Source: Symbiodinium natans (taxonomy: Eukaryota; Sar; Dinophyceae; Suessiales; Symbiodiniaceae). Taken from it: 64,000 nucleotides of DNA. The notes under the pieces are model-generated. The model made no database searches and was not told where the DNA came from. It worked only from the letters and a program-made list of their open reading frames with translations. Made by a program: the position numbers and the translations under genes. Of this stretch, positions 1 through 11,023 are shown one piece after another. Within the stretch, counting starts at the first letter, position 1, and each line of letters opens with the position of its first letter. Location: NCBI GenBank assembly GCA_905221605.1, contig CAJNDS010002093.1, positions 421,295 to 485,294 of the forward strand, given 5' to 3'.

Positions 1-136
1 TGTACAAAGAGCACAGGTAGAACATTCCTCCAGTAGACGTGTAGGCAAAAGCTTTTCTTCAACCTTGAACTTTGGCTCAAGCACTGCGTAAAAAGTGCGT
101 CTTGCATCTCTAAGTTGAGTTTGCACTCAAACAACT
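1..136 (+). repeat. 5' LTR, truncated by window start
   Basis: Identical to 9046-9181. The 3' copy appears to start at 9030 (TG after the polypurine tract), so the full LTR is about 150 bp, short for copia. It contains TTTGGCTCAAG at 71-81, identical to the last 11 bases of the dinoflagellate spliced leader. Confidence 0.9.
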
Positions 137-147
137 GGTTATCAGCC
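136..147 (+). other. candidate primer binding site
   Basis: TGGTTATCAGCC follows the LTR directly. It resembles the copia-type primer site for initiator tRNA-Met (TGGTATCAGAGC) but has an extra T and a diverged 3' end. Position supports it; the sequence match is only partial. Confidence 0.35.
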
Positions 148-287
148 GTACCCTCCGGGGTACGAGCTGCGGCCTTCACATCCTAAACTTCCTTCCGTAT
201 CTGGTGAGAGTTCGGCCGTAGGTAGCAACCTGAGCCATTGCTGCCTCCTTGCCTCACTCCCAAACAACCCCAACTGCTGTCTGTATC

Positions 288-597
288 CTAGCGATCGCGT
301 CCTGCGACCTAGGTAGCACAGTATCTTGGTGAACGACAAGTCTTGCCTCCATACCTGAATCTCCGAAAGCCTAACGCTCGCATCCTGCGACCTAGGCGTG
401 CAACACTGTGTGACCCGAAGTGGAAGTGGTAAGAGCCCGCATTCTGGATTGCTCCCACTGCCCAACACAACCTTCCAAACTGCTTGTGACGTCCACTCAG
501 ATTAACTTTGCTGCAAAGACACCGTGCTCGACAAACCAAACGCTCCGACCTCAGATTTCCGGGTGCTGACTTAGTGATCGCGCGCCGCGACCTAAGT
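288..597 (+). repeat. three imperfect 27-bp repeats in the element leader
   Basis: Related copies lie at 288-314, 371-397 and 570-597. They share a core like CTGCGACCTAGG next to a CGATCGCG-like stretch and are partly self-complementary. They sit between the 5' LTR and the first frame, where packaging, dimerisation or splicing signals would be expected. Function unknown. Confidence 0.6.
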
Positions 598-617
598 GTG
601 GGATAGCCTCCCGCCTC

Positions 618-1607
618 TTGTCACGTCTAGACTCAGAGCTGGCTCGAGTTAGCGTTGGGCCCAGTCTACTGCCTAGGTCCTGCGTTGTTGTAATCACGGA
701 TTCTGGGAGTGGGCGTCGCCAGCGCGGCGGCAAAAGTGGCCGTCGCGACCACAGACGTGAGGTCTTGTGGACATTTACCAGCGAGCGAGACACAATTGCA
801 CAGCTGCGCGATCCTTCCGAGCTTCAGCTCCGTATCCTACACTTCTGCACTCGTGCTGTCGAAGCCTCCAAGGGCCGCGAACTGTGGGATTTCGAGGACT
901 CGAGGGCTTTCGCTGATCATTTGGGTATTGAGGAAGACCTCCGCGCAGCTTTGTTTGACCCGGACCCCGTTGCTGGTGTTGCCGTGAGCGCGTGGCCACA
1001 GCCATCGCAAGCTCCTGAGGACCCTTGTCTCGCAAGAACCAACGCTCCTGAGTTTCTGCAAGGTCCAGTAAGAACCAATCTGAGGAACAGACCCCCTACT
1101 CCACCTCGTGCCAAGGTACGCCTGCGGTCGTCGTCCTCCTTGCACAGGTCCCGATCTCCATCGCGCTTGCTGGGCCATCAGCCCCAACGCGTCCTACTGG
1201 CGATTGACTTCCACCAAGTGTTGGACAAGTGCTGGGCTGACACGCGCTCATTTCTGCGTGATCTGCAAGCGTATCATAATCCCAACATCGCACTAGAGCT
1301 TGTGATCTTATCCTACTGCGGCCACAAGCGAAGGGTCGAGACTCGAGGGACTTTGCGAAGGGAGCTCGTTCAGCCGATCCGCACGGAGTTCACTGATCAA
1401 CCCACCGGTCCTCTTGGCAAGGCTAAGCATCTGCAGGCTTGTGCTCAGGCAGAAGGGTTCGACCACGTTGGATTGCTTGACGATAGGGACGACATCACCT
1501 CCGAGTGTGAGACCTACGGTTTCAAGCCCTTCCTTGTCACCCCACATCTGTATCTGACGCAGTTGTGGCCGCGAGTCAGGTCTTGGCTGAACAGCTTGGC
1601 CCAGTAA
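618..1607 (+). CDS. accessory HAD-like protein of the copia element
   Basis: The frame is open from 570 to the stop at 1605-1607 and contains no ATG; 618 is a TTG, so the start is uncertain. The N-terminal half (to about residue 190) is basic, Ser/Arg/Pro-rich and probably disordered. The C-terminal half shows a HAD-like motif order: hydrophobic strand then DFHQVLD at 197-203 (motif I), a strand ending in Ser232 (motif II), Lys268 (motif III) and LLDDRDD at 286-292 (motif IV). The usual second Asp of motif I (DxD) is His199, so phosphatase activity is doubtful. It lies between the leader and Gag-Pol in a different frame and ends 362 bases before the Gag-Pol ATG. Translation could need non-AUG initiation, an upstream exon, or trans-splicing. 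The HAD assignment is by motif spacing only. Confidence 0.55.
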   Translation: MSRLDSELARVSVGPSLLPRSCVVVITDSGSGRRQRGGKSGRRDHRREVLWTFTSERDTIAQLRDPSELQLRILHFCTRAVEASKGRELWDFEDSRAFADHLGIEEDLRAALFDPDPVAGVAVSAWPQPSQAPEDPCLARTNAPEFLQGPVRTNLRNRPPTPPRAKVRLRSSSSLHRSRSPSRLLGHQPQRVLLAIDFHQVLDKCWADTRSFLRDLQAYHNPNIALELVILSYCGHKRRVETRGTLRRELVQPIRTEFTDQPTGPLGKAKHLQACAQAEGFDHVGLLDDRDDITSECETYGFKPFLVTPHLYLTQLWPRVRSWLNSLAQ

Positions 1608-1969
1608 AGAGCGCTGTGCTGCTTCACACACTGCTCGTTCGCAAGTGCGACGGCAGTGAAACCCAGAACACCACCCACTGAGTTTCTCGTGCCCATAGTC
1701 CTCCCAAATTCTTTGGTTGAGTAGACTTGGCCCTAGGAAAAACCTACCCAAAATCACGTTTCGCGCAATTCCCTACATCCTAAACCCATTCAAGGCACCC
1801 GAACACGCGTGCTGAGGGTTGAGCTTTGGTGCCTATTTGCTCGTTCGCTAAGCGACAGCAGAAATACACCAATAATCCCCACATTTGCCTAGTGTTTTCC
1901 AGGCATTCACAACGTTGAATCTACTTTCAGCCCCAGACTTGCTCGGATAAGCCTTTTGAGCTCGTTCAT
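1608..1969 (+). other. spacer between accessory frame and Gag-Pol
   Basis: No coding frame is evident on the plus strand. This 362-base spacer could hold an acceptor for a Gag-Pol mRNA (AG dinucleotides occur shortly before the ATG at 1970), but no specific signal can be proven. Confidence 0.4.
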
Positions 1970-3057
1970 ATGGCGTTTTCCCCGCCTGACACGAGTGAAG
2001 AATCTTCCTTGCAGTTCACAAGTAGTGCCAGTGCTGAGGATTCGCGCATGGTGGCTCTTCCCGCTGCGGTAGGCCAATCCGCACGTTCTGAGTCTTCAAG
2101 CTCACAGGGTCCTGGGAAAAGGGTGATAAAGGTACACAACGCAAAGAGACAGGGCAGTAGATCTAGCAGTGTTGAGAGGTTGGCACTTGCTCCCGCTGCC
2201 TTGGCCCCACCGTACGCATGCGTGCGTCGTGAGGCGTCCCCATCCCCAGGAACCCCAGCTCCAGCAAGTGGACCTTGCTCATCCTCAGGCTTTCACTCAG
2301 TGCCGAGTGTCAATCTGGTTAAGCATCAGGAGTTGCATCAGGAGCTTCACCAGCATTTGCATGTTGATGTTGATGTTGATGCTCAGCGTGTCGCAGATGA
2401 GGCACGCCGCGTTGTGCAACATGTGCAAGGCCAGGCACAGCTTGAAGTTGAGCGCGTGCAGGGTCAGGCGCAGTTACACGCGCAAAACGTTGAGACTCAG
2501 GCCCAAAGGCATGTCCAAGAGGTGGAGACGCAAGCCCAGCGCGTTGTAGCGAACACGCAAAGCCAAGCCAGTGAATACGCGCTGCATGCTAGGGACGCTG
2601 TTTTACAAGCAAACCGCGAAGTTGAGATGCTTAGGCAACAGCTACAACAAAGAAATGAGATGATTGACCACTTGTCGCGCGAAAACGCTCGCATGCAAGC
2701 CAACAATGGCGCGGAACATGCCTCGCCAACTGCCTGTAGACCCCCTGTGCTGCCTATGCCTCCTGCGTCGGTTCATTCTCCATCGCAAGCCTCTCATGCA
2801 GAGTCCCAGGGCTCTGTTGCGTCAGAACTGCGAGATGAGCTGCGAGAGGAGCTCCGTCAGAGTAGGGATAAGATGCACGAAGCTGTAGTCACAATGACGC
2901 AGCAAGTAGGTGAGGCCATGCAATCCATGCAACAGCAAATCAACGTGCTCTCAGCGCAAGTTGCGAGATCATCACAGCAGTCCGTCATCGGCGCAACGCC
3001 TGCCGCTTCCACTCATGCCTCTCGGGCGTTCGCGTCAGGCGACCCCGATGATGACGA

Positions 3058-3090
<33 letters not shown>

Positions 3091-6000
3091 CGATGATGAC
3101 GAAGATGACGATGACCGCGACTTTGGTCTAGGTGCCGGTGCTTCTGCCAGTCCTGGAGGCTCGCCGCCCGCGAGCTCCAGCGCGGCTGCCGGAGCCATGC
3201 CCAGCGAAGACCAAGTCTATAAAAACAAAGACCTTTCGGGAGTGACCATCCCGACGCTCCCCACTGATGCTGCCAGTTTCAGGGGTTGGAAGAACTCCCT
3301 GATTGCAAAGCTAGCTTCTCTTGACCGAACTGGAAATGGTGTTATCATGAGGTGGATACAGGAAGCCTTTCAACCTTCGACGCTTGTGTTGCAAACTGCC
3401 CTGGAGTCGTCATCAGGTGGTCTGCCGCGTCTAGACGCGTGGATCGCGGGTCAACTTGGCGAGCCAAAACACATGCATGGCGAGATCGGGCTTCGCTTCC
3501 AGTCCTACCTTGAGAAAACCCAGATCCTTTCTGTCCCGCTTCGCGGCAGGATGATGCTCCACGAAGTTGCAAAATCCTTCGCGTTAGACCGCATGAGAGG
3601 GGCGAACCTGACACAGCAGGCTCTCCTGGAGTTACCGCTTGACTCCTTCAGCCAAGCAGACTTGCGAGCTTTCTTCCACAAAGTGGAGTACATCCTCAAC
3701 AGCATCCCTCCGGATTCGCAGCCGTCTGAGCAGACAAAGTTTGTGTTCCTGTACGAGCGCCTGAAAAGGTGCAATGGGATGAGACGGCACATAGACAGGA
3801 TCCGTGACTCAGCGCTGACCTCAAAGCGCAGATCCTTCGCGTGGCTTTGGCGTAGGTTTGGGGAGTACTTAGACGAGTTAAGGGAAGATGCCAACCAAGA
3901 TTCCATTCGCAAAGCCTTAACCACTCCACAGAAGCCCTCGCGTAGGGAACAGAAGCAGCAAGCTGCTGCTGCAGCTGCCAAGGCTGCTGCGGTGCCAAAG
4001 GCACCTCCTCCGACAAAGCCGGAAGTTCCAGGACAACCAGGGCCTAGACAACCGCCGCCCAAGAAGCCACCAAAGGGTGCTGCCAAAGGCGAGGGCAAAG
4101 GTGACAAAAAGGCCAAAGGTCTAGGGAAGGACAAGGAGCAACCGAAGGCTGCCCCTAAGGCAAAGTACAAAGCACCTTGCTTGTTTTATCCCACGGGGTC
4201 ATGCACCAGGGGGGAAAACTGCCCATTTTCGCATGACATACCTGAAGCTGCCCCGCCCAAAGCCAAGGACAAACCTCAGGCCAAGGGAGGAGCTGCGCCA
4301 AAGGCGCCGTCAAAGACCACTGCAGCTGCCGTTGCATTTGCTTCAGTCCCATCGGCATCCTCAACGCCGATCTTCTCCGCAGTCGTGCGCGCGTGCACCG
4401 CGCCGCTGCGTGCCATCACCAGAGTTCTTGCCCTCGTTAGTCCTGTGACGCAGTATGCCTTACCTGCAACTGTCACCGCTCCTGCCCTGCAATCGTCCGT
4501 CATCGCGCCGGCCACCTACGAAGTAGAGTGGATTGCAGACTCTGGTGCTGGCCGTGGTTTAGGGAGCACCGAGGCACTCATCTCCGCTGGTATACCTGCT
4601 GAGCTCGTTCATGACAACCTCACCACGTCAGCAGACCCCATAGAGTTCGCTACTGGTGGTGGACGTCGCTCAGGCAACGTGACCGTTGGACTTGAGGGCG
4701 ACATGTTTGGCCACAGCAACACATACATGTTGAAGAGTTGCCCGCTAGTACGATCGCTTGGTGAAATTGTCGAACAAAACCAAAGACCCTTTGTGTGGTT
4801 GCCCGGTTGCTTGCCATACTTTGCATCGTCGGCGGAATCGATACAGGTCTCGTGTGATGAGTCTGAACGCACGTATGCTCACAGAATTGAGGAAAACGTT
4901 CCCATCTTCAAGGAAAGGATCCAAGTAGTTCCTGGTTTAGCCGCAAGTGCTTCATCAGTACCTGCTCCTGCGCCGCTCGCTTTAGGCGACGCGCCACCTG
5001 TCAGAGCGCCACCTGAGCCCACAGATCATCCATCTGATGCAGACTCCGAAGGAGGTGTAGACGAGATGTCTGAGGAACTGAAGCGAGCTCGGTCGGTTGA
5101 GCATAGGTTGGCGCATTTCCCTAAAAGCTTGCACTGCCCAGCTTGTAAGATTGCGAAATGTTATCGCAAGCGCATTGTCCGCTACCGCGAAGATCCTCTT
5201 GCTGATAGGGGACTTGATCCTGTAACGTCTTTCGGTGAGCGGATCGCCGTCGATTTCATCGTTGTCAGTCGGTCTGCAGAACTCACACCTAAACGTCCCA
5301 CCGCTGAGCATTACGTACTAGTCATCCGGGATGAATTTTCCGGGTTTCTCCAGGGCACGCCTGTCACGTCCCGTGACTCTGCCAAGGTTGCAGCGCAGAT
5401 TCGTAAGTTCCTCGGACCTCGCGCTGCTACAAAAACCATCGTATGCAAAGCAGACAACGCCAAAGAGTTCGAAACAGCGGCGGCTGAACTCGGTATTCTC
5501 TTGGAAACATCGCTTGAAAACTACTTCCCGCACAACGCGAGTCTTGAAAGAGACGTACGCACATACCAAGAGGCTGTCAGAGCGACTCATATAGCTGCTG
5601 GCTTCACCATGTTCCCAGAGCTATGGACCGTCACTTGTCAGTATGTGTCTGTGTCTCTCGCGCTGTCCCGTGCGCAGCCTGAAAACGCCGACGAAGTCGA
5701 AGAGGCTGCAAAGCCCACCAGATTCGAGGCCATTTCTGGCGAAGCATTCACCGGCCCAAAATGGTTACTTGGTCAATTGGTCTTTTACCGGGTTGCTGAT
5801 AAGGATAAGATTCCTAAGTTTGCTGGATCTTGCTTGCCTGGAATATTTGCTGGATGGCGACTTGACTATGGTTGCAGATACAGGGGGGTAGTACTTGTGC
5901 TGGACTATGAGAAACTAAAGACCAGAGCGTCTGGTTTCCAGAGCCTTATCGCCCTGCCTCAAGAGGAGGTAGTCGTTGATGGCCCCTGCAAACTGCCCAT

Positions 6001-8947
6001 ACATGCCGCGCAAGAAGATTCACTGGCAAAATTTTCGACCGAAAGGCTTGAGGACATACCAGCTATCTCAATTCCGTTTTCAGAAGGGCCTATCATTCTT
6101 CCAACGTCAAAGAGGGCTGAGTATATCACACTTGATCGAATCATCAAGTTTGGGCCAACAGATGGATGCAAAGCATGCAGCTTCGACGCTGCCCGTCACA
6201 ACCCTACCTGCAGACGCAGGTTCGACGCCCTCATCAAAGCAGAGCGGGAAGCCAGGGAGAAGGCTAAGCTTGTCACTCCGGCATCTGCCCCTGAGGCAGT
6301 GCCAGAGAGTCCTCCTCATCCAGGTCCGTTCGCGCCTCCTCGCGACGATCTGCGAAGTGACGAGACTGCAGCTGCCGCCCGTGGTTCCGATCCTGCAGGC
6401 CCTCGCATTGGGGGATCCAGCACTGAGCCTGTCTTCGAGGTAGTAGGGCAGCCAGCGAGCGATCCTTGGGAGAAGCTTGGTAGGGTACGAAAGATTGCCA
6501 CTGACCTGCCTGGACTCGGAACCCTTGTTGAGTATGCTTGCGACCCTGAGTCCCTCATCGGTCAACAACTTCCCCAGTTTGGTCTAAAAGTCTTGCGACT
6601 CACCGAACAAACGGTTGACCTCAGCAATCCAACGCACGTCTTGCAAGTAGTGGAGCAACTTAAGGCTCAGCATGGAGCTGATTTGTGGGTGTCGCTGCCT
6701 TGCAGTCCCTGGTCCGCGATGCAAGAGCTCAACTTGCACCGCCTGGGTGAGGCTTTTACCTCAAACTTGCAAGCGCAGCAGGACAGATCACAGTACATGC
6801 TGGAACTTGCCTTACAAGTGGCCGAGTACGTGGTTCTACATCACGGCCGCTTAGTCTTTGAGTGGCCCGAGCACTGCAAGGGTTGGAGGTTACCGCAGTT
6901 GCAGCAGTTCCTCAGGCGTCACTGCTTGTACACTGTGCGGTTCGATGGATGCATGTTGGGCCTCAAAGGCCAGAGAAACAAACCCATCAGAAAACCGTGG
7001 ATGCTGGCTACCAACTGTCGTCGCGTCGTCGAGGTTTTCGTGCAGTATCAGTGCACGCACTGTCCTGATGAACATGAGTCAGCTGAAGGTGGCAACGCTG
7101 CAGCAACTGCGTACTACACCGTCCCTTTCGTCAATTCTGTAATCGAGGCGTTGTTTCCCAGACAGTTCTTCCAGTCACAAGTCCCTGCGTTAGGTTGTAA
7201 ACCAGATCCAAGTGACGTAGACCATGCATCGCTGAGCGGCCTGGATCGACATTTAGGGTTGGTGACCATGTCGCTCACACGCCGAGAGTGGCAGAGCAAT
7301 GCTGCGGCCATGAAGGCCGTCCGAGACGAGGCCGAAGGCTTGCGACGCAACCAGACGTGGGACGACGCAACAGCGTGTGACCCCGCCGAGCTCAAATCCC
7401 AGGCGCGAACTCTTGGGATAGACATAAAGATCGCAGATCTAATGGTGTTGTGTGGGGTCAAGCACATAGAACTTGACCCCAGCCACCACAAATTCAAGGG
7501 GCGCATCGTCTACCGAGGCGACAGAGTGCACACGCAGGATGGTGACGCAGTCTTCTTTAACGAAGTATCCACCACTCCGACCACGCTAACCGCCCTCAAC
7601 GTCACGCTTTGGTGGGGCGCGCAGGAAGGCCATACAACCACCACTGCAGACGCAGTCCAAGCATTCTTGCAATCTTCTCTGCCAGAAGGTGAACTTACTT
7701 ACGTAATTTTACCTCCGGAACTTTGGTTGCAAGACTGGTCACGACGCTTCAAAAGAGTAGCGGTTCGCTTGAGGAAATCACTTTACGGCCACCCACAGGC
7801 TGGTCGCCTGTGGCAGCAGTATCTTGAAGTCCGCATCAAGCGCCTAAACGGCGTAGAGATGGCGGGCTTCCCGTCAAACTTCATCTTCACCTTCGAAGAG
7901 GGTAAGTTGGTACTAAACATCTATGTAGACGACCTGACGTTAAGTGGGCCCAGACATCTGCACCGCAAATTCTGGGCAAGTTTTTGCGAAGTCGTAAAAA
8001 CTGAGCCACCGCAAGAGTTGACTGCTGAACGCTCTGCGCTGATCCTTGGCAGGACGCACGCAGTGGCGACGGATCTTGCTTTCCCCAGCCTCACGATGTG
8101 TATGCAAGGATACGCAAAGCAGTTAGTTGACCTCTACAGCGAGGTTGCTGGTGTTGACGTTTCCTCCTTTCGTCGCGTAGGGACGCCCCATATCTCTGAC
8201 AACAGTCTGCCTGATGAGATGTTTGATCAGCCCGGAACGCTTCAACCACAAGCAACGCGGGTGCTCATGAAAGCGCTATGGCTGGCGCGCCTTTGTCGTC
8301 CTGACTTGGCGTTCGCTGTTGGGCGACTAGCCTCACGAGTGACAGTTTGGTCTCGAGCAGAAGATGTTCATCTACACCGTCTTGTTTCATACGTCTTTCA
8401 TACTCAGCACTACCACATGTTGTGCCAAGCTGGACCGCATAGCGAAGTTGAGCTTCATGTCTATGCGGATGCTGACCTTGCCTCATGCGTACACACAGCA
8501 CGCAGCACGTCCGGTATGATCATAATGCTTGTTTCTGGCGACGCCCGCTGGCCGATCGCCTGGCAGAGCCGTAGGCAATCGTCTGTTGCTCGGTCAACAA
8601 CCGAAGCCGAGATCATATCGATGAGCTCCGCTGTGTACGGCGAAGCGCAGCCCCTCTTGGACTTCCTAAGTGCTCTGTGCCAACGAGAGGTTCTCCTCAA
8701 ACTGAAGGAAGACAACGAAGCAACACTGTCCATCCTTCACTCTGGCTACTCAGCAAAACTTCGTCACGCCAGTAGAACGCACAGAATCAATGTTGCATCT
8801 CTCGCCGAAACCATCAAGCAAGGCATGACGCCTGAATTTACTCCCACAGATCTGCAAGCTGCAGACGGACTCACCAAAGTAAACACCCCACAGCAGTGGG
8901 CACGCGTACTTCAACTGCTCTGCGTTCGCGACACCGCGACCAGCTAA
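1970..8947 (+). CDS. Ty1/copia Gag-Pol polyprotein with CCCH finger and methyltransferase-like segment
   Basis: An intact frame of 2325 residues starts with ATG. Order: Ala/Gln-rich coiled coil (about 115-250); Asp-rich run (358-385); Gag-like helical region (about 430-650); Lys/Pro/Ala-rich linker; CCCH zinc finger (Cys737, Cys745, Cys751, His755; C-x7-C-x5-C-x3-H) where a CCHC knuckle is usual; aspartic protease DSGA (Asp857); integrase with a short HHCC-like region near 1045-1065 and catalytic Asp1095, Asp1162, Glu1193; a segment at about 1510-1720 resembling a C5-methyltransferase fold (Pro-Cys1578, FEWP 1630-1633, Gln1668-Arg1669); reverse transcriptase (Asp1894; YVDD 1985-1988); RNase H (Asp2167, STTEAE 2209-2214, Asp2248). 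The protein is far longer than the roughly 1300-1700 residues usual for copia. All key pol residues are present, so it may be active. Gag and Pol share one frame without an internal stop, so ratio control must use another route. Confidence 0.93.
3041..3118 (+). repeat. GAY trinucleotide run encoding poly-Asp/Glu
   Basis: A run of GAC/GAT codons inside Gag gives about 28 mostly acidic residues. It is a triplet microsatellite whose length changes would keep the reading frame. Confidence 0.9.
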
Positions 8948-9014
8948 GAATCCCCGCGTGCAGTCCCTGCAGACTTGCTTTCCGTGTGTGTTGCTCGCCG
9001 CACGCTACTGTGCA

Positions 9015-9029
9015 GAATGAGGGGGGAGT
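9015..9029 (+). other. polypurine tract
   Basis: A purine-rich stretch with six consecutive G lies directly before the TG that begins the 3' LTR, the expected place for the plus-strand DNA primer. Confidence 0.7.
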
Positions 9030-9181
9030 TGTTTTGCAGTATACATGTACAAAGAGCACAGGTAGAACATTCCTCCAGTAGACGTGTAGGCAAAAGCTTT
9101 TCTTCAACCTTGAACTTTGGCTCAAGCACTGCGTAAAAAGTGCGTCTTGCATCTCTAAGTTGAGTTTGCACTCAAACAACT
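9030..9181 (+). repeat. 3' LTR
   Basis: Begins TGTTTTGC after the polypurine tract; its last 136 bases equal window bases 1-136. The 3' end is placed where the identity stops (9181). Confidence 0.88.
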
Positions 9182-9850
9182 TTTTTCTCACAAAAGTGGG
9201 GGTGCACCCCCATCTAGGGTGCATGGGGGGACAGGCTTGCAACCCTGTCTGAATCTTTGTCTCTGTTCCTATGTACAGGGAAGGCACATGTGAAGCCGAC
9301 CTTTCGGCCACAGAGCCATGATACCGGCACTTCATGTCCGGGTCGCCCTGATAAGGAGTCTTGAGTGATGAGAAAATGAGATAGCTACACTCTCCCTGAG
9401 TGTTTTTGTGCTCTTCCTCTTCAGTGTACCGTGTCCTATTCTCAACCATGTCACCATATGCAGTCATGCGTTGCTCCATCAGCACAGGGGTGCCGCACCT
9501 TCATCGGCCCCAGGACATCTGCGGCACAAGTGTGCCCACACTGTTTAGCCCTGTGAGTGAGCGAACTGTGAGACCGGCCGTAGAATAGTATCCCTTGTAC
9601 ATACACCGTCCTTTTGAGTTTGCGAGCACGTATTTCTTTCCTGTTCACGGTAGGTCCAGGTAGGCTCTGTTGCGCTTGAGACCGTTTTGCCTGCAGTCTA
9701 GTTGAACTCCGGTTCCTGCGGGACGTCTCTTGCTGTCCATACCCGAAGCTGTTAGCCGCCGCCACAGAGCGGCCGTGACACATGTCATGAACTACAGCTA
9801 GCTAGTAGGTCAGACCAGACCGCTGCGGAATCGAGTTCGAGTTCGACGCC
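9182..9850. other. unassigned sequence right of the copia element
   Basis: Short frames occur on both strands, but none shows a known motif or codon pattern. A small inverted GTGCACCCCC-type sequence lies near 9200-9225. No gene is supported. Confidence 0.4.
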
Positions 9851-9852
9851 TC

Positions 9853-10080
9853 TGATGCGAGCGTTGTGTTTGCAAATTGTGGGGGAGGGGGGTGGCTGCG
9901 CCCCCCCCCCCCAACCCCCCCGCTTTAGAGAAAGTCGTGCCAGGTGCTTCAGCATACTTTCGAAACCCATGATGCGAGCATTGTGTTTGCGCATAGGGGG
10001 GGGGGGGGCGCCCCCCCCCCCAACCCCGCTCTTTCTTTAATCGTTCTGGCTTGCTTCAGAGTATACGCATTTTTTGGAAA
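9853..10080 (+). repeat. two copies of a G-run/C-run hairpin repeat
   Basis: Each copy begins ATGCGAGCRTTGTGTTTG, runs into a G tract followed by a C tract (self-complementary), then a pyrimidine-rich tail ending near CGAAACCCATG. Copies start near 9855 and 9971. The same family recurs at 56155-57010. Confidence 0.75.
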
Positions 10081-10094
10081 CTTCTAATGCCAAG

Positions 10095-10330
10095 ATGACA
10101 GCATTGATTTGCAGCCTCTGGAAGCTCAGAAATGCTGCTATTTACAGTATTTCCAGCCTCTGAAAGCGCAGCAATGCTGGTATTTACAGCATCTGCAGCC
10201 TCTGGAAACTCAGAAATGCTGCGGGGCACAGTATTTCCAGCCTCTGAAAGCACAGAACTGCCGCTCTATACAGTATCTGCAGCCTCTCTAGAAACTCAGA
10301 AATGCTGCTCTTTTCTGTAGTTCCCGCATA
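10095..10330 (+). repeat. tandem repeat of about 40 bp
   Basis: Five to six degenerate units containing CAGCCTCTGRAA, AGAAATGCTGC and a TTTACAGTATTTC-like tail. Frames through the array only mirror the repeat. Confidence 0.8.
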
Positions 10331-10499
10331 GCTGCTGTGTTTTTTCGGTATTTAGAGCTTGCGAACGGCCAGAACTGCTACATTTCTGAGCGATTACAGC
10401 CTCCGCTCCGCTTGCAACAGGCCTTCGAAGCCTTCAGTAAATCATTTTTTTGATCCCAAAAAAGTTTTTTTTGATCCGCCTATGAAAAAATATTTTTTT

Positions 10500-10952
10500 G
10501 ACCCCAAATAATTTTTTTCATCCCCTACCCCAACGTTTGGGGGGTCCAAACTTTGAAACCTCAACGTTTGGGGGGTCCGAACCTTGAAACCTCTTGAAAC
10601 CTCAACGTTTGGGGGGTCCAAACCTTGAAACCTCAACGTTTGGGGGGAACCTCACTCAACGTTTGGGGAGTCCAAACCTTGAAACCTCAACGTTTGGGGG
10701 GAACCTCAACATTTGGGGGGTCCAAACCTTGAAACCTCAACATTTGGGGAGGTCGAAACCTTGAAACCTCAACGTTTGGGAGGTCCAAACCTTGAAGCCT
10801 CAACATTTGGGGGGTCCAAACCTTGAAACCTCAACGTTTGGGGGTCCAAACCTTGAAACCTCAACATTTGGGGGGTCCAAACCTTGAAACCTCAACTTTT
10901 GGGGGGTTCGAAACCTTGAAACCTCGACGTTTGGGGGGTCCAATCTGCTCCC
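10500..10952 (+). repeat. 31-bp minisatellite
   Basis: More than ten units of CTTGAAACCTCAACGTTTGG plus GGGGTCCAAAC, with deletions of part of a unit at several places. Units abut without unique spacers. Confidence 0.9.
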
Positions 10953-11023
10953 TCGCCTCTGTGCCTGGTCGGCATAGGTCAAATGGGAGGGTAAACGGCT
11001 CGTCTAAAAACTCAGGATTTCAG

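Larger units (their letters stand above)
1..9181 (+). mobile_element. Ty1/copia LTR retrotransposon, nearly complete
   Basis: Bases 1-136 are repeated without a difference at 9046-9181, which defines the LTRs. The interior carries an accessory frame (618-1607) and one uninterrupted Gag-Pol frame (1970-8947). The order protease, integrase, RT, RNase H is the Ty1/copia order. The window edge cuts off roughly the first 16 bases of the 5' LTR, so the upstream target-site duplication cannot be checked. Identical LTR segments and an intact 2325-codon frame suggest a recent insertion. Confidence 0.93.

Noticed and set aside
10500-10952. Regular short repeats suggestive of a CRISPR array
   Set aside because: Units abut without unique spacers, and the sequence is eukaryotic.
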